From Yamagishiella unicocca (taxonomy: Eukaryota > Chlorophyta > Chlorophyceae > Chlamydomonadales > Volvocaceae): a stretch of DNA of 64,000 nt. Positions 9,644 to 21,600 of the stretch are shown here, in pieces. The stretch is taken from the NCBI GenBank assembly GCA_003116995.1, contig BDSL01000062.1, positions 124,001 to 188,000 of the forward strand, written 5' to 3'. The notes beneath the pieces are model-generated. The model had not been told where the DNA came from. It saw only the letters and a program-made list of their open reading frames with translations, and ran no database searches. The stretch's first letter is position 1. Each line of letters starts with the position of its first letter. The position numbers and the translations under genes were made by a program.

Positions 9644-12600
9644 GTAAGCATAGCACTTACCAGCATACCTCCCTAGATTTCCTAGCAGGAGCATCGGTCG
9701 ACCTCATTTAAATAGGTTTTAGTGAGGCCGCGCACATCTGCGATGCGCACATATTATCTACATAATTTCAATTTATCAATTCGTTAAATTGTCACGGCCC
9801 TCGTCCCTACATTACAACCTGTTCGCAGGTATCACCCAACCAGGGACCAGCTGGGCCGTATACAGCGCCATCGGCCCGCATCTTGGATGCAACTGAGCAT
9901 GCTGAGGACCGATGTAACAACCTAGTTGAGAAACCCTCTGCTGAAACTGCCGCGCACAGCGAGCCCGACGTGCCCCCCGAGGGCAGCAGCGAAATCCAAG
10001 CTGGCGCAGTTCCAGCCACGGCCGCTGGCAGTAGTATCACCAGTGTCACCGCAACAGGTTGTGCTGAGGTCACCGACAACAACGAGACCGCCAACAGCAA
10101 GCCGCAGCGGCCGGAGAGGGACCAACAGCGGATGGCGGCAAACACTCTGCTGCGGGAGTTGAGGGAAATGCTTCGAATGGTGCGCAGGCGTCGAGCTTCG
10201 GTGCCTGCATGCTTGTTGCCCGTTACGACCCGTTACTGCGTGAGGTGTGCACGTACGGATACGACACGTAATAGTCTCAGCACCTTACTTGTACAACGCC
10301 GTCCTGGTATGGGGGGTTCATGGTCTTGATCCTTGCAACTAGGGAAACGTTTACAGCCAAGCAAGCGATGCGCTTGCCATTGGGTTAGTTCATCCGCCTG
10401 TCGCTGCAGCATTCACTTGTACATTGTACGGCGCTGTGCACACGTCACCCATCTTTCTACCCACGAGATCACTATTCTTGACAGTGATCGGATACAGAGG
10501 CCTGCCCTTGCAAGCAGGAGGTATCAGATATTCGGACATTTTGAAGGTAGTACGGTGATCGACATGCGTGGGATGGTTGTATGCGTACAGAAATGCCTCA
10601 ATCGTACCATGTTTGGCCCGCCCATCAGGCAATCAACTCGTCTCTTTGCTGTTGGCTGCCGGCCCTCAGGCCCAGACGTCCACCCAGGAGCAGAGCCGGG
10701 CTTGGCAGGCTTGGCAACAGGAGAGAAGCATCCTGATCGCACAGATTGACAAGCTTACCGATGCGGTATGATGATGTCAAGTCGTTGTTTAACTACATCA
10801 GATCCACTGGCGCCGTGCCGGCTGTGTGGTAAAGGTTCCATGCGTCCATCCGCTGTCTATCAAAGGTCCAGCTCACTTGCTTGGTTGCCATCGTCGAACT
10901 GTGCTCACGCAAGATTACCTGATATTTTTGACACCGAGTTGCGAGACTCACCCTACCAAACGGCTATATGGGTTGAATCAGTCATTCAGCAGCTTAACAG
11001 GCTGAGAAACGGCAGGAGGGCGGGCCCGCTAAGCAGACTCAAGGGCTGCTGAGCATGCACGGAAACCGGCTTAACGCTCTCTTAGCAAAGAAAAATGCGA
11101 AGCAACGCTAAGCAACACGGTAGCGGCAATACCCTTTCTTAATAACTTTGTGCTCAGAAATTGCCGGTGTATGTCGCCCTTCTTAGCAAATTTCTTAACC
11201 ACTTGGCGCAACCGCCAAACGCGCTTAGCTGCTTCTCTTTCGCAGGGGAGGCAGAATTGTTACTTACTAGCTGTTTCTTAGCGGATTCTCAATTGGGGGA
11301 TTCGAATATCCTTTTTTTTCTGAATTTGGGGGCGGTAGGTGTGGAATGCCAATAGAATTTGTATTACAAGCAATGATCTGTTGATTGCTTGGCACCCATG
11401 AGGTACCCATGTCTCCGCAACATACAAATGGAACAGCTGTTTTTTTTTATCACCCTCACCGTCCAAAGCTATAGGCATATTGACGTACATACCCCCATAT
11501 AATGAAGGTAGGGTCATCTATCGCACAAACGACATCCCTTGCGTTGGCAAATCGTTTCTGTAGCGGCAACACTACTGAGTGTCGGGCCGCTTCACTTCGT
11601 CCTTGCTTGAGCAGTTGATGGGGCGATGCGACCAGAACGCGGACCTGTCGAAGCAGCTGGAAGAAGCTAGGCAGCGATTTATACGCCAGCTGCAGGACGA
11701 GCTGATGGCCGAGCGAAAGGTAGCAGCAGGCAATGCCGAGCGGATCAAGCAGCTGGAGGCACAGGCGGTAGTCCTCGCTGACAGCGCTGCTAATCGGGAC
11801 GGCCAGATAGCCGCGCTTCAGAAGAAGCTGCTGGACGCGCACGCGGGACGGCAGCAGACACTCAGCGCCGAGAAGTTGGAGGCAGTGATTGCTGCGGCGT
11901 TGGAGTCGCATGATGGAACTCGGCAGGGGACAAAATCAAAGGGTGTTGCTGACGGAGGCAAACAGATGGGGAGTGCAAAGGCTGACGTGAACAAGCCGAA
12001 CGAGGTGGGTAAACAGGATTGCGTGGCTTTCTTGTGTTGGGTATGAAAGGTTAGTTGCGAGAAGCGACTAATTCAACCAACGACCGCGGCTACGAAAACG
12101 ATGAGGGCCAGTATGACTCCTTGCCGCGATCGGCTATGGTAATTACATAGTACACTTTACGTCGAATTACTGCATAGCAGCTCCCCATCATCAACTGCAG
12201 GACGGCAAGCTACCGCTGTACGTCGCGATCATGGCGAAGGACTTCGAGAAGGTCAAGGACTTGTTGAAGGCTGGGGCCCAGACCAACGTCGCGATGAATG
12301 CGGTATGTATGCGGGTCGCAAGGTCCATGCTGTTACAAAGGACTCCTACAAGTGCAGCAAGCAACTACGTTGGTAGGAGAATATCTTCACAGATAGTGTC
12401 CTCAATAGGTACCTGAGGCGTTCACAAAAGGAACGAGTTGTCGTGAATTGCTGTGTTGCTGATTACCTTCGCTCTCTCGCTTACTTGCATGTTCTCAGCA
12501 AGGCGACCACCCCCTGCACCTGCTGGCGGCTGTTGGAGCTCCAGTAGAGGTCTGCCGCTGGCTGCTGTTGGCTGGAGCCGACGTGGAGGCGCGAAACAAG

Positions 12601-15600
12601 GTGTGTGGCTGCAGTGTGCCAGATAGAGCCTGCTGGCTGTAGCGCTGGACGCTAGCTATCCCTTCCTGCATGCGTACGGAAATGGGGCAAAGAGGACATC
12701 TGCTGGCTGCAAGGGGCGCGAGCAACAGTGTTGCTATGCCTCGATCGCTTTACGTCCCATGCATGGCTGCTTGCTTTAAATCGTCGCCATCCTCCTCGCG
12801 ATTTATGGGTCAGTGGGTGCTCTCCTCCTCACCGCGCAATAATGCACACCCACATCCCAAGTTTCCTGCCGCCGCTGGGTGGCGCTTGGCTGCATGCATT
12901 GCCGCTGCCAGTGCGGCTGCCTTACATAGTCGCGGCCAAGTAAGCAAAGCTATTACAGTTAATATGAATGGATGGCCGGCATTGCAAGTAGTTGTGACAG
13001 TGTGAGTCCTGCTGCTCACCTATGCCACCATAAAAGTCCTTGGGCACCTGACCTGTGAGTAGAGTCGGCCACGTGTTCGCGGTGGGTTTCATTGGTGGCC
13101 ATATTTGTTACCGTGGCCATCAGATGGTAAAAGGCTTTCATTTATGGGTGTCTCCTGCCTTTAGTCATTGTGGGCAAGTCAGGCGCCTTGTACAGGAGAC
13201 GGGTGCCGGCCTCCCCGTTTCCTCTCCTCCCTGTGCTGCTGCTCATGTACAAGACAGCTCGGGATAATACAGCCCAAAGCCTATCAGCCGGTTTGCCAGA
13301 GGTAACTATGGCGCAAGGATCCGCCTCAAAACGAATGCTGGCTGAAACAATCCGTACTGGGGGGGCAAGGGGGAGCGGTGGATGTGTGTGTGGCTGGGGG
13401 GGGGGCGGGGCGAGCGGGGCCCGGGAACCGAACCGGCGACTCACCACGTCATGGGGGGGGGGACGGGGGGGCTTTGTCCCTGTCCGCGCCACTACAAACT
13501 GGCCGACGGAGGCACTTGTGCACGACGCGTGGGCGGTTCGAGCGGGGTTGTGTGGGGCGCCGACGGAGGCACTTGCGCACGTGCAAAGCTGGGTGGGCTT
13601 AGCAGGGCGAACGGGGCAGGGGGGGGGTGCCGACGTAGTACGAAGGCGAGTGGACCAAGAGGGAGCGGCGGTGTCTATTGCACGAAAGGATCAAATATGA
13701 GATGATTGCACAGTCGTCAACGAAAGCGTTTAGATTTGCACGCACTGGGCTGTTGGGGTGGCTGGGGTGGGGTGGGACTGGTGGACTGCTGCATTATGGA
13801 TCGCCGAGGATAATAATAATAATAATAATGGGTACGCTGGCACTAGGCCTAGCATGTATTACGGGGCCGGGGCGGTGAGGGTGTTAGTACACCCTATACG
13901 CTCGCGCCACCTGATCGCCGAGGATAGAATAGGTGGGGTTGGTCGGTGCAGGCGACGGTATGGGCACTTGTTGCCTGCCTGCAAGTATTCGTTCGGGTAG
14001 GAACCTACTTGTCTCAGGAGGAAATCCGTATGCCCGCTGCCCGTGTTTTGATCGCATACCACTGGTAGGTGTATGTGGCACAGGCGGCGGTGTGGACGTC
14101 CACAGCACCCCACGGCCCCACCTGCCTGCTCCGTGGGCCAACCAACTGACCGCCTGGCCGGCAACGAACACTGCCCCGGCCCCCACTTATTACCGACCGA
14201 CAGGATGGCCAGACACCACTGAGCTGGGCCGCTTACGGAGGGCACGTCGAGGTGGTGCGTAAGCTACTCAAGGCCGGCGCCAACAAGGAGGCGGCAGACA
14301 AGGTGCGTTCCGAGGGTTGGTGGCGAAAGCGGCGCGGGGGCCTGGGTAGTGCTCCATGCCTTACTTTGCGCACGGGCCAGGTGGCTTGTTTTATTTGCGC
14401 CAAGGCCGTGGCGATAGATGGCGCACCCGCATTGGGCGGCTGCTGTGCGCATGTGGTGTACGTAACAAGGCTTGCTTAAATGAAGGTACATCAACGCTGT
14501 TGCGATCGACAACAACACGAGTGTTCGATTTGCAGTGTGTACGAAACACAAAATTTGCGTTCCACTCGAGGGGGACTTGTGCGGTCGTGACTTGGAGTGG
14601 AGGGCAGGGGGGGGGTGTATAAAAACCGTATTACGCAACGGGACAGGATAGTTGGCGCAGGGGGGGGGCGGGGGTGGCGCGGGACGTTCGGGGCGAGCCC
14701 GGGACTCGAACCAGCGACTCACCATGTCGTGGAGGGGGGGCAAAGGGGGGTAGGGGGGTAGGGGGATGTGCGGGGCGTTCGAGGGAAACCCGTGGATGTC
14801 CGAAAAAACGTTTAAAACAGATGTGCGGGGCGGGGGGGGGGGCGGGACCCGAACGGGGGCTATTCGAGCGGCGTCTCCATGCGGCCGCTGGTCACCTCCA
14901 TGTCGCTCCCTGGCGTGTGGTGTCGTTCCGCAATGCTACGCTGGCGGACCCCTGTGCTGGCGTGGCGATTCTCGTTCGCTCGGACCTGATCGCTTCTGGC
15001 CGGCTGGTGGCAGCGGCCTCACCACTGCTCCCTGGTCTCGCGGGTGATCAACCTGCAGTTGCTGCTTCCTCCCCCCCCTCTCGTTCCCTGTCACCGCCGC
15101 CCCGCTCACCGTCCCCTGGACCGGCCGCCGACGCGGGTCCCTCCGCCGCCGCCGTGTCCGTGGCGGCGGCCTCGGGGGTGGCGGCCTCGGTGGCGGCGGC
15201 CGCCGCGGCCGCGGCCGTGGCGGCCACGGCGGCGGCGGTAGCCTCGGCCGCCCCGGCGCCCCGTGGTGGGGACGCCGCTGCGCCTCCCCCCGCCGCGGTG
15301 GCCCTGGAAGGGGCCGGCCTGGCCGCGGCTGACCAGCCTCCGGCGGTCCCGGCCGCGTCCTCATCCGCAGCGGGGCGCCTCGCCACCTACTCCTTCACCT
15401 GGCTGGGTCATCGCCTGCACCTCACCAATGTTTATCTGCCCGCTAGTAGCTCGGCTTCACGCGCTGCTTTCCTCCAGCAGCACCTGGCGCCTGTGCTGGC
15501 GACCAGCACCCCGGGCCAGCATGTCCTAGCCGGCGACTTCAACTTCGTCGCTGGCCCGTGGGACAGCAGTGCGGGGTCGGCGCGAGTGGTTCGCGACCGC

Positions 15601-18600
15601 CCTGCCGCTCGGGTCCTCGCGACAGTGGGCCCGTCGTTGGCTGATGTGCATCGTGAGCGCTTCCCCACCAGCACGGATTACACCCACCTCTACTCCGCCC
15701 CCTCCCCCGGTGGTTCCCGCATCGACCGCATCTATGTGTCCCGCTGCCTCCTCCCCTTCGTGGCGGGCTCCGCCATTGAGCTGGGCTCGCCTTCCGACCA
15801 CCGCGTCCCCTGCATCCAGCTGCTGCCCCGGGTTCCTGCCTCGCGCGGCCCCGGCCTCCGTCGCACCCGCATGGCCTTCTCTGGCCACCGCGACCTCAAG
15901 GATCAGCTGCAGGCCTGGCTCGACGCGGCGTTCGCGGCCATGCCGGCTGAGGGGGAGCACGCTGCCCTGCTGGCGTGGTGGCCGGGCTTCAAACGGCGGC
16001 TGGCGGCGGTGGCGGCGATTCTCAATCGCACCGCTCGCTCTCGGCGCCTGGCCTCGGGCGCGCAGGTGGAGGCAGCCCGAGCCGCCTTGCGGGCGGCCCA
16101 CCTTGCGGCCGCGACGCCGTCGGCGGCGCCCGAGGCCGTGGGTGGTGTGGTGGCCGCCCAGGCTGCCTTGGCGGTGGCCTTGCGTGTGGCGGCGGCGGGC
16201 GAGGCCGCCCGGGTACGCGTGGCGTGGGTGCGCGAGGGGGAGCGCCCGTGCCCCGCACTCACCGCCATGATTCACCCACCGCGGTCGTCCCAGGACATTA
16301 CCGCGCTGCGCGACGCTGCTGGGCGCCTCGTGACCGACCCGCGCCAATTGCCCAATGTCGTCGCTTCTTTCTGGGAGCGCATCAGCTGCCTGCCGTCAGG
16401 CCTGGACTCGGCGGATCAGCAAGCGGTTCTGGCAGCTGTCGACGCCCACTCTACTCCGATCTCGCCCGATCTTCGCCCCGAGTTGGGCTCCATCGCAGTC
16501 TCAGCAGCGGAGGTGGCGCGGGCCCTGCAGCAAGCCAAGCCTGGCACGTCCCCAGGCTGGGACGGAATCCCTGTGGATCTCCTCCGGACCTACAGTGGCT
16601 GCTTTGTGCCGGCACTGGCCCGCCTTTTCACTGCTATCGGCCATCTGCGCGCCGTCCCGACGGGTTTCCTGAAGGGTGTTATATCCGTCATTTACAAGGG
16701 CCATGATGCGGACCGGGCGGCGGCCGGCGCCTACCGCCCCATCACCCTGCTCTGTACTGATTACCGCATTCTGGCGAAGGTCCTCGCCAACCGCCTCAGC
16801 CCTGGCCTTTCCGCCGCCATCCCCCTCGAGCAGTCCGCCTTCCTCCCCGGCCGCTCCATTGGCGCCAACACCCGCTTCCTTCGCTGCCTCCCCCCCCTCC
16901 TACACCAGCAGCAACGGAGTGCTCTCATCGCCTTCTTGGATTTCGCCAAAGCTTACGACACCATTGACCGCTCCTTCCTCTTTGCTGTCATGGAGCGCAT
17001 GGGTGTTGGGGCCGGTTTCCTGGGATGGACGCAGCTCCTGTTGGGCCGTACAGTGGCCATGGCGTCCGTCAACGGCTACATCTCCCGCTCTGTCCCTATC
17101 CGGGCCGGCGTCCGGCAGGGCTGTCCCCTTGCCCCGCTCCTATACCTCTTCGTGGCCCACGCCCTCCTCTGCTGGCTGAAGCGGCACGGTGTTGGCGTGC
17201 CGCTGGCCCCGGCGGACCCGGCCAGCCTGGTTACCGGCGTGCAGTTTGCTGATGATGCCCAAGTCGCGCTCCCAGATGCAGCTGCAGTACCGCCATTTAT
17301 CGCCCTCATGGCCGCGTTTGCCCGCGCCTCTGGCCAGCACCTGAATCCCTCCAAGGTCGAGCTGCTGTGGGCTGGTCGCCAGGTGGCGCCGGCGCCCGCC
17401 GCCCCGGCTGCCGTCCTTGCCGCTGCGGTGGCGGCCGTCGCCGCCCCTGCCGCCGCGTGGACCGCTGCGGGCGGTGCCGCCGCTTCACCCGCCGCCCCGA
17501 GCGCCGCTGCTGCCGAGGCGCCGGTGGAGGCCGCCCCGGCAGGCGCTGGCGCCGCCGCCGTACCTCCTGACGCCCCGGCCGCCGCCGCTGCTGCCGCTGC
17601 GCCGGTGGCTGCCGCCCTGGCCGCCGCTGCTGCTGCCCCGCAGGCGGCTGCCGCCCCGGCCGCCGCGGCTGCCGTGGCGCCGGCGGCTGCCGTCCTGGTC
17701 GCAGTGGCCGCCGAGGCGCTGGCGACCGCCGGTCCGGCTGCCGCCGGTGGTGCTCCTGGGGCGGCCGCGGGTGCCGCGGCCACCACGGTGCTGACGACCG
17801 CAGCCCCGGCCGCCGCTGGCGCCGCCGCAGCGTCTCCCACGCCACCTGACGCCCCAGCCGTCGCGGCCGTCACGGCCGCCCCCACTGCCCCGGCCGCCCC
17901 AGCCGCTCCAGCCGCCCCAGCCGCCCCTGCTGGCGCCGCCAGCTCCCCCGTCGCCCGTCACCCGCCTCGCCTGGCGCGCCCACCAGGGCTGGCTCGCCGC
18001 GGTCGTCGGCGTCGTGGCCGCGGTGCTGCAGCTGTCGTGGTCGTGGGCGCCCTCGCCGCAGCCGCTGGCGCCCTGGCCGCCCCGGGTCCCTCCACATCGC
18101 CGTCCCTTGCCGCCACCGCTCCCGGGGTGCCTCGCCCTTCCCCTTCTCCCCCGCCCCCTGCCCTCGCTGGCCTTCGGATCGTGCCCGCTGCGGTGGCGCT
18201 GGGCATCCCCTTCACCAATCCGCCTGCCGCCCCCGTCCTCGATTGGGCGTCACGGATGTCGGAGGCCCGCCGCCGTCTCCAAAAGATCTCCCGCATGGCC
18301 CTGTCGATGTTCGGCCGTGCCACTGCGGCTGCAGCTTATGCTCTCCATATGGCGACGTACCACATGGAGCACTCGGGGCTGCCGCCGGCGGAGGTCCTTG
18401 CTGGCATCATGGCCCTTGTCGCAAAGCTGGTGGATCGGGAGCTAGGCCCTGATGACGCCCAGCGCCGTTTCACTGGTGTCCCCCTCCGCCTGCTCTCCGG
18501 TCATCCCACCATCGGCGGCTTCGGTGTACTGCCCCTTCGGCTGCATGTCCTCAGCCGGCATGCCAAGTGGAGCCTGACGGTCGCCCGCTCCGCGCTGCAG

Positions 18601-21600
18601 CCCCCGGCTGCCCGCGCGCCGTGGATCCGGATTGCGGTCTCCTTCCTCTCTACCCTCCACCCTGCCTTCCGCCCGCTGGCCGTCACCACAGCTCGCCCGG
18701 ATGGCCCGTGGCTCGGCGCCCCCTTAAGCTTGCCCCCGGACATCCACCGGCTTGCCACGAGCCTCGGTCACCTCCCCCCCCTGTCTGACGTCGCGGACCC
18801 CCCCCTGGCGCCGGGCGTCTGGTGCTTCAATGCGCCGCTGTGGGGCAACCCGCTCCTGCCCAACGCGGGGGCGCCGGGCCGGCGGCCGGGGTTGGAGGCT
18901 ATCCATGGCCCCCTCACCATGTGCCGCCGCCTGCTGACCGTCGGCGACGCCGTCCGGGTGCAGGACGCTATGACCGCGTTTGAGGTGGAGCGCGCCCATG
19001 CCCTGGCGACGACGCCGGGCATGGCCATCTTCAGCCGGCTGGCTGAGCGCTGGACGACGCTCGTACGGCACGAGCTGGCGCCCTCCGAGCTGGCCATGGG
19101 TGCGCTCCAAGATCGCATCGCGGCGCGGGCTGCGGTGGCCGCTCTCCTTTCTGACATCTCGCCCGCATGGCTCGCTGCTGCTCGCCTGGCGCCCGATGGC
19201 CCCGCCCCGCCGTCGCCTGACGAGGTGGATGCTCTCCTCCTTGCTCGCCTGGGGTGGCGGCTGGGTGTGGACGCCGTGCTGCCCCTCACCTCCTTCACCG
19301 TCAAGCTGGGCACCCTGCTCCAGGCGGCGGAACTGGAGCGCCCCAGGCAGGCCTGTCATGCGGCGTATGTGCGGGAGGCGCTCGGGCTGTCCCCTGCTGT
19401 GGCTGCCACGCCCGAGGCGGCCCTTGTGGCGTTACGCGCGGTATGGCGGCGGTTGTGGAAGCGTCTTAAGTGGGAGCCGCGGTGGAAGGAGGTCCTCTGG
19501 CGGCTGGCGGTTGACGGGGTGCCCATGCCGGGCTCCTCTCACCTCCCGCTGGTCCCACCCGAACCGTGTGCTTGCGGCTGTTACCCCGCTGCAGCGAGTG
19601 TGGCCGAGTCGCCGCGCTTGCATCACTTTTGGTCTTGCCCCCTCGTCCGCCCGCTCTGGGATGAACTGGAAGTCTGCTGTGGGTGCGGGGTCACGCGTGA
19701 GCATGTGTGGTTGTGTGTGTCGCCGGATCCGACCACTGTGCTGCAGTGTGTGTGGGATGTGGTGGCGTTGGCGGCGCTCAACGCGATGGAGTGGGCGCGC
19801 CGGTACATACACTCTCATCGGCTCCCCGGCACCACCCTCCCTGCTGCTATGCGTTCTGGCCTCCTTGCTAAGTTCTGGGCCTTGCTGCGGGACTTTGCGG
19901 GCTTGGGTTTGCCCCGCAAGGACTGGGGTGACGTGGGGGTGGACCACCCATTTTTGTTCGTAACCGGGGGTCGGCTCATGTGCGCCGTGCCGCCCTAGCT
20001 AGCCTGCCTTGGATGCTGTTTGTTCTTTCGTTCTTTCTTTCCTGGTGCCACCTTTGCTGGTTCGAGATACGAGTGGTGCGGGTGATGGGCAGGTGAGCCA
20101 ATGGGGGCTTTTGTGGTGGTTTTGACGCGTAAGGGTGGCCTGCCTGGGGCCGTGTCCTGCCGTCGCTTGTGCTGACTTTGCATGATGCTGTTTGCCTGCT
20201 GTTGCCCGTACCCGACCTTGGTTCCGTGTCTCTTCCGCAGTGCTTTCCCGCCGGGATAAGGGCGGGTGCCGCCTGTCGTGCGGCCACTGTAACGCGGTCT
20301 CTCTCTGAACCGACGACTCACCACCTCATGGGGGGTTCGAGGGAAACCCGTGGATGTCCGAAAAAAACGTTTAAAACAGACGCCCCCCCACCTCATGGGG
20401 GGGGGGGCGGGGGGGCTTTGCCCATGTCCTCGCCACTACAAAGTGGCCAACGGAGGCACTTGTGCACGACGCGTGGGCGGTTCGAGCGGGGTTGCATACA
20501 TGGGGCGCCGACGGAGGCACTTGCGCACGTGCGAAGCTGGGTGGGCTTAGCGGGGCGAGCGGGACAGGGGGGGGTGCCGACGTAGTACGAAGGCGAGTTG
20601 ATCAAGAGGGAGCGGCGGTGTCTTTCGCACGAAAGGATCAAAATATGGTATGATTGCACAGTCGTCAACGAAAGCGTTTATATTTGCACGCACTGGGCCG
20701 TCGGGGTGGTTGGGGTGGGGTGTGACTGTTGGACTGCTGCATTATGGATCACCGAGGATAGAATTGGTGGGGTTGGTGCAGGCGACGGTATGGGCACTTG
20801 TTTCCCGCCTGCAAGTATTCGTTCGGGTAGGAACCTATTTGTCTCGGGAGGGAATCCGTATGCCCGCTGCCCGTGTTTCGATGGCATACTGCTGGTAGGT
20901 GTGGCACAGGCGGCGGTGGACACGTCCACAGCACCCCACGGCCCCACCTGCCTGCTCAGTGGGCCAACCAACTGACCGCCTGGCCAGCAACACTGCCCCG
21001 GCCCCCACTTATTACCGACCGACAGATCTATGGACAGACACCGCTGAGCTGGGCCGCTAGGGAAGGGCACGTCGAGGCGGTGCGTGAGCTGCTCAAGGCC
21101 GGCGCCAACAAGGAGGCGGCAGACAAGGTGCGTTCCGAGGGTTGGCGCCGGAAGCGGCGCCGGGGCCTGGGTAGTGCTCCATGCCTTACTTTGAGCACGG
21201 GCCAGGTGCCTTGTTTTATTTGCGCCAAGGCCTTGGCGATAGATGGCGCACCCGCATTGGGCGGCCGCTGTGCGCATGTGGTGTACGTAACAAGGCTTGC
21301 TTAAATGAAGGTGCATCAACGCTGTTGCGATTGACAACACCACGCGTGTTCGATATGCAGTGTGTACGAAACCCAAGTTGCGTTCCGCTCGATGAGGCCA
21401 TCACAATACCTAGTCGCGGTGACATTGTGCGGTCGTGCCTTGGAGTGGATGGGCGGGGATGGGGGTTGGGTGGCAGGGGGGGCGCGGGGGGACAGGAAGG
21501 GGGGCACTTGGGGCAGGGGGGGCCAGGGGGGCCGCACGTGGAAAGGGGGGGTGGAGGAGGAGGTGGAGGAGGGGGTGGAGGAGGAGGTGGAGGAGGGGGT

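Larger units (their letters stand above)
13340..14600 (+). repeat. Ankyrin-exon tandem unit A
   Basis: Contains one ankyrin exon with about 800 bp of upstream and 300 bp of downstream intron. Long stretches are near-identical to 20300-21465 and 21935-23035 (for example around GGAGGCACTTGTGCACGACG and GTGCGTTCCGAGGGTTGG). Confidence 0.9.

Noticed and set aside
10629..10669. Earlier acceptor for ankyrin exon 3 at 10628
   Set aside because: It would put the exon out of phase with its neighbours; the AG at 10669 gives phase 0.
13400..14200. Long Gly/Arg-rich frames around ankyrin unit A
   Set aside because: Intronic repeated DNA; equivalents in units B and C are interrupted differently.
17076..17885. 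269-codon Ala-rich frame antisense to the LINE
   Set aside because: Shadow of the GC-repetitive Ala/Pro spacer in the real LINE frame.
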